From Harmothoe impar (taxonomy: Eukaryota; Annelida; Polychaeta; Phyllodocida; Polynoidae), in NCBI GenBank assembly GCA_947462335.1, contig OX381710.1, forward strand, positions 28,985,772 to 29,049,771: a DNA stretch of 64,000 bases. The letters are read 5' to 3'. A program made the position numbers and the translations under genes. The notes beneath the pieces were generated by a model. The model was given only the letters and a program-made list of their open reading frames with translations. It was not told where the DNA came from and did not search any database. Below, one piece after another: positions 35,030 to 47,469 of the stretch (position 1 is the stretch's first letter; each line of letters begins with the position of its first letter).

Positions 35030-35108
35030 ACATACAAGCATTCGGTGGGTGGACAAGCAACGCCCACAGGGTATATATCAAGAAGACCAAAGCAGTAGGG
35101 GTAAATAA
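34116..35108 (+). CDS. Tyrosine recombinase ORF, C-terminus frameshifted
   Basis: ATG at 34116. Family signatures present: the box-I Arg in YHGALRQSEV and the box-II HTLRR motif. Shortly after, at 35007-35044, a 19-bp segment (ATAGACATACAAGCATTCG) is tandemly duplicated. Nineteen is not a multiple of three, so everything downstream is read in a shifted frame; the expected C-terminal glycine-tryptophan and catalytic tyrosine region lies in another frame. The product is therefore probably inactive. It overlaps the RT-RNase H ORF in another frame, as usual in DIRS-order elements. Confidence 0.82.
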   Translation: MPWIMCLPRFIPDREYCSLQQRAASRQLNARAPGTERGRKSTVRQYLCFTHRMGIDPLRPTHQDLCGWIEQRVNAGDKPLTIKNKVSHIRIHALLVGAPVQPFHHYRVDRALDALMRDKSFKHRANRAITMVHLRRVVCAIPCSPGGRATKAATLMMYHGALRQSEVNPPSIRGMDILRHPTRGDIKITKRGMWLTVKWAKNLQQYTKQKRVYMARASAPKFCAVAAMEAHIQDSPTTSRHQPLFTFTQTERPIPVTYTRKVWRRALENCGLSHMEYTLHTLRRAPATQAHIHGCAEIDIQAFDRHTSIRWVDKQRPQGIYQEDQSSRGK

Positions 35109-35261
35109 GGTCATCTCCACCGCCCTCTGCAAGTGACTCACTTCTACATAGACTTTCATGTCAACCATAATAACATGACAATCTCCATCACCCTAGTATT
35201 GTATAATTTCCTACCCTCCCACCACCCGGTATTAATACATTATTCCTTGGCAGTTTGGGTC

Positions 35262-35410
35262 ATTATATTTTAATATGGTATAAAATATAATCAAATAATG
35301 TATTCTCGTCATACAACCTATCATTCATAAGGTTCAATACATAAAATTTAATTAATAAATTTTATAAACCCAATCCTGCCTCTCCTTTTCCTTCCGGGGT
35401 CTGAGTAATG
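35262..35410 (+). repeat. Split direct repeat B1
   Basis: Identical by eye to B2 at 35641-35789, AT-rich on the left and ending CTTCCGGGGTCTGAGTAATG. Its last four bases are also the first four of A2. Confidence 0.95.
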
Positions 35411-35580
35411 GTAGTGGCGGGCTGTGTACACAGCCCGGCGGGTCATTGCTCCCCCTGAAGGACCATACCCTACCCTCACCTGTGGCTCCACCTGTCCACC
35501 CCATCTTACACCACACCTGGCCGCACACCTGGGCGGCCATTCCTCCTTCCTTCCTTCAACCATCAACAACCTTCCAATCT
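35407..35580 (+). repeat. Split direct repeat A2
   Basis: Second copy of A1 including the 18-bp palindrome (35419-35436). Followed by a 60-bp spacer before B2. Confidence 0.95.
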
Positions 35581-35640
35581 CCCACCCACCCACTCCTTCA
35601 ATATCTCATTTTATATTCATTTTATTACCCTACGGGGACA

Positions 35641-35789
35641 ATTATATTTTAATATGGTATAAAATATAATCAAATAATGTATTCTCGTCATACAACCTAT
35701 CATTCATAAGGTTCAATACATAAAATTTAATTAATAAATTTTATAAACCCAATCCTGCCTCTCCTTTTCCTTCCGGGGTCTGAGTAATG
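35641..35789 (+). repeat. Split direct repeat B2 (right end of element)
   Basis: Second copy of B1; the identity stops after GAGTAATG, where host sequence TTGAAAAACATG begins. Confidence 0.95.
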
Positions 35790-38700
35790 TTGAAAAACAT
35801 GTTTTGTAAGCTGATATGATATACGTATAGGGTACATCAAGGGTCAGTGACCCATCTGGCAACTAAGATGCCATGATGGAGATTGAATTTAGTGGTTATC
35901 CATGCACGCAGCCAAATAAAGATGACCTCTACATGGTGGAGGTATGCCAAAGGTCTCTCTAGCGTTGTAAATAAGGCCATCATGATTCAATGGGTCAATC
36001 AGCTGGTACCTCGTGGTGTATTTGTAACAGTGTATTCCCATGGCCAATATCAAGATGTGGTTGCAACCTCCTCCAGGCCACATCTCCTAAGTTGATGTTT
36101 GGCTTACAGAAAAGGATAGAGTTGCATAGTGGTAGAATGTACCTTGCATTGTTATCAGTGCCAAGTGTGCTGTTGGGGCAATTACCATAGCGACAATCAA
36201 TGTTTTTTTACCAGGAGATAAGCTGTACTACATGAGATACAAGTTTATTGAATATCATGAAAGTTTGTAAAATATGTTTGAACAAACATCCAAAGTACAT
36301 GAACCAGGGTAGTAAGATGGTTTATGATAACACAAATTAGGGTGATTACCCTTGTACCAATATTTCATTTGGTTGAGTACTATGGGATATCAGTAATGTC
36401 AAAGGCTCAGCTCTTGACAACACAACCATCGGTCTACATACCTAAACTATAACACAGAAAAGTAAAGGAGTAGCCACAACTCTGACAGCCAGAGTCGCAG
36501 TTTTGAACAATAGTTAAGGGTGTCCTATTTTCAAATGTCTATAGGGCCTATATCATTATGTAGCACTATGACATATTGATTTCTTTGCTCCTATTTCATC
36601 ATCACATTTCAAACTCATATAATCCACAGTGATTAAGAGAAATTGTGGGTAGATTAGAATTGACCGAACCCTGGCCTATACCTTTAATACCATGCCCCAG
36701 TGTGTGTAGGTGGGCTGAGAGTCCCAATTTGGTTAGTGAAGCGCGGCAGTGCCCATCATTGTCTTACATAATGATGCCTCCCTCCAGCATGCCCCGCCCA
36801 CACTGGCTGTCTTCATCTCATTAGGATTAGGAGTGGATTAGTGCGGATCATCGCACCCCCTTCGGCACCCCTAGCACAGACTGATGTAAACAGCCAAAAT
36901 CAGCTCTAGCAATGTCTGGGCTTACACAATGTAATAATCATGAATCTGTGTAGAGAGTGGCCATTAGACCAAAAATAAAGGTGTGTTTCAGACAAGTATG
37001 ACCGTCCAAAAGATATGGGTAGGTCGGGTTTATCCATTTATTTTTATATTGAAAGTACTACGGCAGTAACGAGTAGCAAATCGTGACATCGACTCACTGA
37101 TTTCTCCAGGATCTAAATTAGACCACCGAAATAAATGGGAGATTGTTCTTCCTATTAAAATCTTTAAAAATATATAAATAATTTTTTTAAATCCCCAACA
37201 TTGAACACGAATGCTAAGGTCGACCCTTTAAAAGAAATTAGGGTCGGGTTGCCTGAAACGCACCTTCTTTTTGGCCTTATTACAAAGCGGGGCTGATTGA
37301 CAGCATTCGGTAGTTTATCCTATTGCATAAACGGTGTGTCTTTCGTAATGGGTCGAAAAATAATAAGCATATCTAGATAATCAAGAATATACTACAGCCA
37401 CGCGCTGAGCTGTGCGCGGTGGAAGTTGCTATCAAATACGCCCATCTCCACAGATTAAACTCAGTTTAGTTATAGTTCATGAGGCCGCAGAGTATTTTGT
37501 AAACTTGCAGATAATTATGATCGATTGTCATCATGGGAGTGTTAAGTCATGTAATTCTAAAGAAGAATGACAAAATGTTTGTTGAAGTTTTTTTTATTGT
37601 ATTCATATAATGACAATAGGATGCGCCACCAGAGGCAGATAGAGCGATGTTCATAGGCTTAGATACTGTCAGTGGTATCAACAATGTAGATATACCTAAA
37701 ACAGAAATAATGACTTGGAAACCATGCAGCTATCAATGTTGACTCAATGCAGCTAAACTCTAAAAGGCATGACTGCTACTAAGAAAAGTAAGATATACGC
37801 AGGTTAATAAATTGTTATTTATTCATTCATTGTATTTCAGTGACTCCTTGTAATGACTATGGGCTAACATCGGGGAAGTACATTGTAGCATTTTTAAGTC
37901 ATGGAAGACAACTAATGACGGTCAGCATATTAACTAAAGGGTACTAAGATAGGCATACCGCAACATCTATTCCATGGTCAAATGGGTAGCACTAGTTGCT
38001 AAAGATAGACTCCAAACAATAATATGGTATTCTATGTATATGAATATACTGGATTATAACACAGGTTCACCACATAGATGACTTACTTATGATGGACCAG
38101 TATTTGTATAACTATTTTCTGACATATCTCATCTATGAAGATGAACTCTCGTTGACGTCATCCGAGGGTATGTAAACCTGTTACTGGATAAAATAGGCTT
38201 TGTTCATAACGCTATATAATCAGAACGTCCTTTAATACATAACACAGGTTTGTAACCTGTGACTGGACAATACAACTTCCAAGCATGAAAAATAAATCAC
38301 TATTGATCCCAGATTGGTGTCATTTACTTATTTAGACTAACTTAAGAAAGTGACAAGTCACATTTGCCTGAGGCCGAGTTGGTTACACCGGTGGAAGTGG
38401 TTATTAAGGAGGGATTATTGCCTATATCGTTCAATCATAGATAGAAGTACCGAGGAAGAACTTAGACCAAACCGATAACACACAGCCATAACGAATTCAG
38501 TAGAAAAATAAGTCATTTTCGGAACACATGATGGCTAGAAAAGACATTGCAGAATCCATAACATTATTATTTTACTTCAACAGTTTTAAGCCTACTTCAG
38601 ACGCTTTATAGATCAAATGCTTCATGGTATAGGTCACTGGAAATATGTACATCACTTGATACACTATTATACACATCGCTTTAATATTTAAAAGGCCCAA

Positions 38701-39974
38701 TATAGCTTGTGCTAGACCCTGTCGACCACCACTTTAGAACTAACTAGATCGACCTAATAGATTATGCCTTTTAAAAGTAACAAAGCCATTTTGCATGGTA
38801 AAAAAAGCACCTGCATGTATAATACTTACACATGTAATTACTAAAGAGGAAACTATAGTTGACATCTCACATATATACGCAAAGTCTGAATGAACATAGG
38901 CATATCTTGTTTTGTCCCGTGGCTACATCGATGACTGTCCCGACAGTTATACATGTACTTGTTCTTCTATAAAATTAGTTGTTTTCCAATTAACATTATA
39001 TATACAAGTATAATATTGTATTGTAGTTAGAATAAACCTGGGATTATGCAGGGATCTTACTGGGCGTAAGATAGAAGGTTTCTACGATAATCTCCTTCCT
39101 ATAATTCTCACTAACAGAAGCATATATTATATCCAAATGCCACATCGCCGAGTGTCTCCTTGTTGGTATATACAGCTATACTATGGCTACATTTAGGAAG
39201 CACTGCCATCCCGTTCACAACAATGGACCTATGCCCCAAATATGCCACTAAAGGAACAGGCCAACTTGACTATGCCCCTCTATGGTATATGCATTCGTCT
39301 ATTGGGATAATATATTTCATACTAGACGAGTAGAAAAGATATCTACATAAAGAATAGATGGTTCAGTTCAACAGGTTTCTCGATAACTACAATAAAGAAT
39401 ACATTGCAATGTCCATTAATGTCTTTTAGCACGATATACCTCTTTCAGTCGCATTATAAGAAGGCCTATGCAATAGCTGATTATCATTATTACCTATACA
39501 TCACAGCTGTATACACTGGTAAATCATCCATCTACTAATTTCCCGTCTGTTTCCATCACGATCGTTATCATCAATTGATTAAAAATGGTCATGTATGGTA
39601 ACTATAATCATTGGTCAGTGGAGAAAATATGATCAGCGTATTTCTTGTCTCTTAGCAATACACATATATAAAAGGCTTCAAAACAGTTATGTTCATTTGC
39701 AAATGTAAATACCCCAGTTATGCAACAAATATCTCAATCACATACATGCCTATGTACAGCACTTATTTCAGTATATCCTACCACTCTTTACATCGGAACA
39801 CTGCTAATAAAGAAAATATTGCCTATTTTCTATAAGTCTCTCTTTCAGTACATGCACTTAGCGTTTGCCCAGATTAGCATAACTCACTATTTTTTATATC
39901 ATTATGATCAGAAAGTGGTTAAATTAGAACACAGTCTTGCTTGTAAGTAATTACATCTTCCGGTTTGGGCTGCT
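35790..39974. other. Intergenic, downstream of the lipoxygenase gene
   Basis: AT-rich, no exon I can support. Contains the TIR element at 36967-37279. The lipoxygenase 3' UTR must extend leftward from 39975, but no clear polyadenylation signal was assigned. Confidence 0.5.
36967..37279. mobile_element. TIR element, second copy of the GTGTTTCAGG family
   Basis: The left end GACCAAAAATAAAGGTGTGT TTCAG and right end CTGAAACGCACC TTCTTTTTGGCC mirror each other. It shares the GGGTCG...CGACCCT interior with the copy at 29359-29666 but is clearly diverged, so older. Confidence 0.75.
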
Positions 39975-42900
39975 CTATATAGCTATAGAGTTGGGGACCA
40001 GTTCAGGGTCCAAGAAGTTGTATTTGTACAATTCCTGTCTGTATTGATTTCGTTCTTGGACAGTCTTGCTCAGATTGACAAGGTTTTCTCTGAACCTAAG
40101 GAAAGCAAAGCAACACATTGGGAATGAAACTGAATTCTTTAACATAATCGTTAAAAAGAATAATATCCGATAGCTAAAATACATTACAAGTATAAAACTT
40201 GGTTGTTGAAGAATAAGGATTGTTATCCTATGCATTTATTTGATTCAACATTACAGCATGGGTAATCGTGGTTTTATATATTTATTTATACTAATATTCT
40301 TGGTTACAAAGCAAATACATGAATTTGTAGATTTTCAACTAGAACATAGACATACCTATATATATGTAACAGTAGAGTGTATGGAATACTGACCGACTAG
40401 ATTATTTCTTATAAGCATTATCACACTCAGGATAGCACACAAAAATGGTCTTAAGCTATGAAAACCTGATTGGAAAACGCATCATGTCAACTTACTGGTT
40501 TTCTGCTTTGCAGGCTGGTGGGTCAAACTGGAACTGGACCTCAAACTCCCCTATTGAACTGGAGCCCCGTCCACTAAGTAGACGAGTCACCACCATGGTG
40601 TCTAGGGTGATTGCCTTGTTTGGTAATGCGCGGACTAGGTCATCCTCTGACTTGGGAACCTGCAAATGATAGTGCATCATGTTTAGATATCTGTAACCCT
40701 AACCAGATCAATGCAAAAGTTCTAAGTACAAAACATGTGCATTTTCTGGTCCCATTGAGGAGCACAAAAGACGCCATTTAATGCTAATAATAATGCTAAT
40801 TACAGCATTAGAACCTACCTTATCCATAGGAGGTCCGCCGTTGAGAAGTGCTGGGTAGTTGGGTGGGAAGCCATAGTCGTCGTACTGACCGAAGTTAGCG
40901 ACAGCATGGCCGCCTGAACATATAAAGATGAGGTTGGTGCACGTGGCCAGCAGGTCATCTAGCCCGGAGAACTTGCCATTGCCAGGGATTCCCTGGAGGA
41001 AAACGGAGGGTCTTATGACTCGCGGGTTCTATGGTCAGTTGGTTAGGCTATGTTAAGTAAATGTAATTATTGCCGATAATTCCTTCCAGATAATATGAGA
41101 CAGAACATGACATAACGCGACATTCATTTTTTTAAAGTTCATGTCTTCAGCTACAGTTGGAAGCTTTGTTAACCCTTTCAGGACGGATGTCGCTAAAAGA
41201 TGACATTTGTAGTCATGATGCACCAATCTAGCCCCGGCGAGTAACTCTCCTATGCAGCATTAGTGCATCCTGCCGACCCTATGGGAGTGTCTCAAGCCAA
41301 TAGGGTCGGCATGGTGCTTGAATGCAGCCCTGCATTCATGCATTATGACGACCAAGGGCATGATGCATTAAGGTATAATGCCACCCTTGAAGGATTTAGG
41401 TAGTCCAACGGGTAGCGCTCGAATCCCAACATAGTATCATGCTGCCCCAACCCACATGAGGTCGTGATGGAAGTTTACCTTTAGTCCCGCACCTCCCCTC
41501 TCCACCGGTGTAACCATCTCGGCCGCCCAGTTCTGTAGCTCTGTATCCGCCTTTACTGCTTCGTTATCGGCTGTAACATGGTATTAATGGTTTTAGTGTA
41601 CATGTGTTAGGCACTTATCCAATTTTAAGGAGGTATTTTCCCAATAATTTCTCCAATGTAGGGGTGTTTCCCTTGCTGTTTTAAGAATCGATTACGCGAA
41701 AAGTGTTTTTTTCCCTAGGGAGGGGTTTCGAAAAGAATATGGAGGGTTGCGATATATTCATCCCAAATTTGTACACCAAGAATCATGCCCTTTTGAAGGG
41801 TCGGCAAGATGCTCCAATGCGGCGCCGGCAAGTTACTCGTCAGCACAGCATTGGTGCATTACGTTTACAAATGAATATCGGTCTTAAGGCATCATGTTAC
41901 CCTTAAATGGCTAAGAGTAGCCTATACATTTGTATATAAATGCCTATCTCTATGACCTACCATAGTAGATACGGATGATTGTGTTGGCGTACGTTTCTAT
42001 GACCTTGTGAAGGTCGATTCCGTCATCCCGATAGGGGTAACAGGGTAGCACCTTGGGATCCAACACCTGGGGGACGAGATCAAAATGATTAATTAAAGAT
42101 TGGTGAAAAACACATTTATTAGCATTTGTGTGTTGCAGACGCTATGAGATGCACTAGTACGGTCCTTACAGAAAAGCTGTGATAGCAATATTGAAACATT
42201 TGAAGCATATCAACACTAACGTTAACAATAATGGTTGACTTTCTCTCTCCATACTTTTACAACACTTACCCCTCGTCGTTCTAGCTCACTTTGGATATTT
42301 CCTTGAACATCTAACCGCCATTCCTTCATTCTATAAAAACAATGAGGGATTAGTTACGATCTAACCCGGGCCTATTTAATTGAGATTGAGATATGTGAAA
42401 TATGATATCTGGATAGATAACACAAGACGATGTATACCACGATCTAACTAATGTTTAGGATCTTTGTATTCGTAATCTATTCTAAACTACCCAATAACAC
42501 TATTAGCAGTCAGATTATAGTTCTTTAAAGATATCATTATTAAAGAGTTCAATACTTACCCTCTGCGGATCAGCTCAAACATGCCTTCTGTACCTATAAA
42601 CATGGTCTTGTCTACCCAGCCGCCAGGGGAGATCAGGAAGTTCAGCCCCCGCCTGTAAAGTAACACATATCATTTGCTATTAAAGGGAATCGCTGGTTCC
42701 TACACAGAAGCCACCTGGCGGCAAAAATTGAAGCTCATGGAAAGTAATCTTTAAGCTGTATTCATATTCCTACATAGACCACTTTCCCTAAATCAACTAT
42801 TTGTATTTGCTACTTTGACAGTTTACCTCCATTGTTCGCATATATTCACTGCTGGGACACCCATAGCACCCTATAGTTAAGGCAAAAGAAATATTTTTCC

Positions 42901-45900
42901 AAAATTCATGCCTTTCTCATTTTATCCGTGACCCCCTGGTTTATTGGACCTAAAATGTTTGTATAGTTGTCTATTATACATTCCCAAGGTTTGGTTGCAA
43001 TATCAATAGAAGAAGGGGATTATCCATGACAGATAATGTGAAAATGCTGTTTTGCTATTCATTTCTATAGTTAAGGTACTCCTTTGCTCAAATGGCCGTA
43101 TCATGAAAGTTAGTACCGTGACATGGCCATTTCTTTTGATTTTCTATTGAATAATAAATCAAACTAACAAAATCCTGAGTTATATGCAAAAGTCAATAGA
43201 ACATCAGTAATCCTGCGACAAGTAGTGAGTCCCTTTAAAGCTGAAATTTTCCTCGAATAATTGATTGACCCTTAGCGCTTACTAGTAGTCAAAATATGCA
43301 AGGCTAACAGTGCATGACAATGGAGCTAAATTCAATAGGTCAAATAATGGGCATAAATACATGTATGTGCATCATACTCAGAATAACTCTATGTATTATA
43401 TTGATGTGGAAATACATTGTATGTTATTATGACCCTATCCAATGTGTAAACTATTAACATCTCCCATGCGAGTTGCATAAAGGAGCCTTGGTCCAACATG
43501 GGATATTTGGTGAAAGAGTACAACCTGCTCATGCAGAGTAACTCACGTGTTGATGGCGAGTAGGAAGACAAAGTGTGGCGATAGCAGTCTGAAGATGGGG
43601 TGGTTAGGGGGTAGGCATCTGTGTAATGACACACATACACTCTCCATGACCAGGTGGGTGAATCCTGAAACAGATACACATTATGTAACACTCCCCAGCA
43701 GGTAGGTGAATCCTGAAACAGATACATATTATGTAACACTCCCAATGTGTGTGAATCCTGAAACAGGTACACATTATGTAACACTCCCAATGTGTGTGAA
43801 TCCTGAAACAGGTACACATTATATAAGACTCCCAATGTGTGTGAATCCTGAAACAGGTACACATCATAATTATAACACTCCCCAGGTGGGTGAATCCTGA
43901 AACATTTACTGGTCTATTGATCATCATAGATAATAACGGTTTTACTCTGCAGAATTGATGGTTTTATTGTGGTAAAACGTACCTAAATGTGTGAGGGACT
44001 GATGTATGGAGGCATCCGCCAAGTTAAACCACATCTTGGCCATGATCCATGTGAAGGGGGCATCATTGCACAAGAATACCTGTATAAAGTAGTAATATAC
44101 GTTCGTTATACAATGTCATAAACTGTTCTGACACCCACACCTTTTCTTTTGTATTTGGAAATATTTAGTTTCTTAAATAGATTTTTCTTTCACCTAGGAG
44201 ATACAGAAACTGAACCACTTGGCACCAAATATCCAAAAATATTAAGCAATATTGATTTATCATAAAGAGACATTGCAAACACTATGGCCAGTCATTGATG
44301 AAACACACTAAAGCAGTTTGATCTACTAAAGGACTACATCACTTACAGGGTTGTTGGGAGCTATGTCCTGGAAGAGCTGGATAGCAATGGGTATGAGCTG
44401 CTTCTCTCCATTCAGGAAGAAGAGCGCCATCGGTGCTGGCATCTGGTGGAAGTAAATCAGACCATAGGTTAAGGTCCCTCCTACAACACACATTCTGATA
44501 CAATATAGTTGGGTCCCTTATAGGTATACTACACTGTATACCAACAATGATTACTTTTAAACAACTCAAACGAGTCTATGGTTGTCGTTTCAAAGGTAGA
44601 AAACTGACGCTTCTAAAAATAGCAAAAACAGCTATGATGATCAAAAACATTTCAAGATCGTCGTTAGCATAATACATGTGTTATTACTTGCAGGAAGAAC
44701 CATATCGTAAACGTTTGAGAGTATGTATAGGCCTATCCATGACATTTCAAGATATGAATGGTTTTACTCACTGCACTTCCATCTCTTGTCGGCAGGCCTT
44801 CTAGGATTTTGTGGTCAACGATGAAGAGTCTTTTAGCCTCTATGATCTGCTTTACCGTCCATCCCTCCAAGAACGGCCTCAGCATTTCTGCAGTCACTCC
44901 CATACTGTAAATCAAATATGGTAACTCAAATATTAAAAACAGAAGAGATGTTGAGTGTTGCGGGATCCATTTTCACTATTTCCTTATACGAACTCTAATG
45001 TTATGAAGAGTACTACTATTGGTAGCTTAACATAGGTATGGGATTACAATGTAATCTTGCTATTTCTTCGTTTAGTCTTTCGGTCTAAAAGGAAAGGGAA
45101 ATTCAAAAGCATAAATGCAAGGATGACAATATTGTGCATGTACTTCTGATTTGTAACATCGTAGGTGATAACCTACTTTTCTGGTAGGGCTGTGCATAGC
45201 TTGATTTGTGTAGGGTTACATCCCACAATTCTCCGCGCTCCAAAGAAGGAGTCGTGACTCCAGTCCTTCAAGCACTGCAAATAAAAACGGATGTAAGGTA
45301 ACTATTTCTGTAGCATTCTACAATGATTATAACTATGTCACTGATAGCTAGTTATAACCATCCATAACTTTGCAATCACCATACACGTAACCCAGAAAAT
45401 TTGTCAGGCAGATCATTACTGTTCTTGCGATGATTGATTAGATAGAAAATAAAAATAAAAATGTACTCCTTAAATTCAATTTGCCTCACTTGTTCCAAAA
45501 TATCACCGTATTCACACTATCCCAAAATCTGCTGGAAAGTTCAGTTGCTGCTTTACTATTACCGCAGCAGTATCCTTGTTCTCGTGAGCGGCTCAGTCAC
45601 CCCTTCCATTTGACACCCATAAACCCACAACAAGGGTGGTGATGTATTTTATGTAGTAAAGCCGATGCATGAACGCAGTGTATGAATTACACATAAGAAA
45701 TCAGGATACAGTCAGATATACATGGTTATGGGTCATGTTAGGTAATGTACCCCGGTACTATATATATAGAACAGTTTGATCTAACCCTGGGTTCAGGAAA
45801 GGCATCTCCAGCGAAGAGTTGTGTGATGTCGTCTAGGCCGTGGAACTGGTCTGTGCTGATACGTGTTATCATGGACACAGCTAGCAGCTTGATTTTCTGG

Positions 45901-47419
45901 CTCTCCAAGTCCCACTGAGTGAAAACAACCAAGTTTGTACAAATATTAATACACGCATAGCACTACTTATGTGTATGATTTTCTATGTACAGTCTAATAT
46001 AGAAAACTAACAAAAGATTAACAGGAGTCTTCAAAATTAGATGGATTATAAGTAGACATATACCCATAAGGAATATGCCGTGTTTAATGTATATTATTCG
46101 TACACGTGTATTGTCTATTATTATATATCTTATGTGTGTTATGTTCGAAGTATAAAAACATATGTTCAGTGTATGAAACTTCCAAAAATAATTAATCTGA
46201 CCTTATCAAACTAACTTTATATTCAAAGCAATGGTTAGCAGTTACATATAAAGGATGATCTTGTGTATGTATGTATACAACAATGCAGCAGTGTTACACC
46301 AGAAAGTGGAAAGGAAAACTACCCATGGGTGTGATTGTGTGATTCATTGTATCGCCACAAGAGGGAGGCACACGTGTATGCTACTCCCCTAACCATAATG
46401 GATGGGACGACTGTGTGGTGAGGGATAGGGACCCAGAAAAAATATTGTGAAGCAAACAGTGCCATAATTATATGAAATGATATTTGTTATAAAGATGAAA
46501 AATATATTGAAAGAATACCCAGGTCACACCACCACCATCGAGGCAAAACTTATTATGTTTGAGTAAAAATGTCAAGGTAGATGTTACCAATTAAATTCTT
46601 AAATTGCATTATCAGCGTGATTATCACCATCAAGCTAAACACACATGTGTAATGGTTAACGAAGCATTTGGGAAAGCAATATTTACAGTTTTTACACACA
46701 GGAATATATCAAGTGGGAAATAAAAGCTGTACTAAAGGGTGAAAGAAGTAAGATGAATAAGTGAAATTCGAAACTCATCAGGGAATACCTACATTGGGTG
46801 TGAAGAGGTTCTGTAAAACAAAGTAAGGTAATGACGAAACCACTAATGTATGCCTGAAGATAATAAAAACAAGCCCTGCAGCAGATGATATAATTTGCAT
46901 TTATATTATACCATAGACATAAAGAATAGTGTCTAGCATCAATGAAAATACCAAAGAATCTAAGATCTCACATACACGAAATGTACTTTAAATTCAAGTG
47001 CAATTAGTTATACTAAAAGTTACTTAGAGAGTTTAACCCAGGTTAACTAGAAATATAAGTAAAGAACGCGAATATAAATGATATACATGTATTTTCAGAT
47101 TTTACAATCATTTCCGGTATGACCGCCGATGAGCATGCAGTCACTCTAAGTAAGGCACTGTACACATCTATATGTAGAGTAATGTGACAGTTTATTTTAC
47201 ACTAGGTCGTGGAAGCCATGCAAAATACTCATTAGACTCAGGCTATGTACACATCCTATTGTCTATATGATGGCATTATGGTACCGAACAGGACATGCTT
47301 ATGTTGGTGTTCTAGTGGATTTAAGTTATATCCGTGGTTATATCACAAGTTGTCACAAGTTAACACACATAATGTGTGGATACCTTGAAGTCAATATCGA
47401 CGTTAATGCGGGGTAGATT
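39975..47419 (-). CDS. Lipoxygenase, catalytic domain in 15 exons (5' end not found)
   Basis: Minus-strand exons: up to 47419 ending 47384, 46810-46793 (18 bp), 45914-45786, 45274-45177, 44904-44772, 44442-44347, 44079-43983, 43664-43547, 42652-42560, 42330-42270, 42066-41961, 41570-41479, 40992-40819, 40659-40496 and 40095-39975. From the 18-bp exon on they total 1500 bp, 499 residues, in frame. Lipoxygenases insert O2 into polyunsaturated fatty acids at a non-haem iron. Seen: [53 protein letters not shown], iron ligands in IHQSLTH (two His), [12 protein letters not shown] (His, Asn) and the C-terminal Ile of LVPNSIAI. All metal ligands are intact, so it should be active. The amino-terminal PLAT domain was not found; the retrovirus at 49.8 kb lies upstream in the opposite orientation. 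Orthology to 5-, 8R- or allene-oxide types cannot be decided. Confidence 0.92.
41170..41400. repeat. Dispersed repeat (CCTTT(A/C)AGGACGG family) in a lipoxygenase intron
   Basis: Starts TTAACCCTTTCAGGACGG, contains GGCGAGTAACTC and an internal inverted pair around CCGACCCTATGG/CCAATAGGGTCGG, and ends CCACCCTTGAAGG. Relatives or fragments lie at 20917, 22190-22290, 25600-25770 and 41790-41915, recognisable by AAGTAACTCG and AAGGACGGC. Confidence 0.65.
43651..43905. repeat. ~45-bp tandem repeat spanning a lipoxygenase splice acceptor
   Basis: The motif AATCCTGAAACA recurs at 43661, 43709, 43754, 43799, 43844 and 43893 (spacing 48, 45, 45, 45, 49). On the minus strand each unit reads TGTTTCAG|GATTCAC, a copy of the 3' splice site of the exon at 43664-43547. 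Confidence 0.92.
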
Positions 47420-47469
47420 AATTGCTCGCATTATGCCATTGGTTAATGTACAAACAAATTGGTAATCAG

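Larger units (their letters stand above)
30235..35789 (+). mobile_element. Tyrosine-recombinase retrotransposon, Ngaro/PAT-like, split direct repeats
   Basis: Order seen: A1 (30235-30408), ORF1, RT-RNase H ORF, tyrosine recombinase ORF, B1 (35262-35410), A2 (35407-35580), short spacer, B2 (35641-35789). A1/A2 are 174 bp and B1/B2 149 bp with no difference that I can see. B1 and A2 overlap by a few bases (AATG). This A1-ORF-B1-A2-B2 layout is diagnostic of the Ngaro and PAT groups, which integrate by a tyrosine recombinase without target-site duplication. No SGNH hydrolase ORF (common in Ngaro) is seen. The copy is young, since the repeats are identical, but it carries a frame-shifting duplication in the recombinase. 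Confidence 0.92.

Noticed and set aside
43640..43910. CRISPR array
   Set aside because: Repeats are contiguous, without unique spacers, in a eukaryotic intron.
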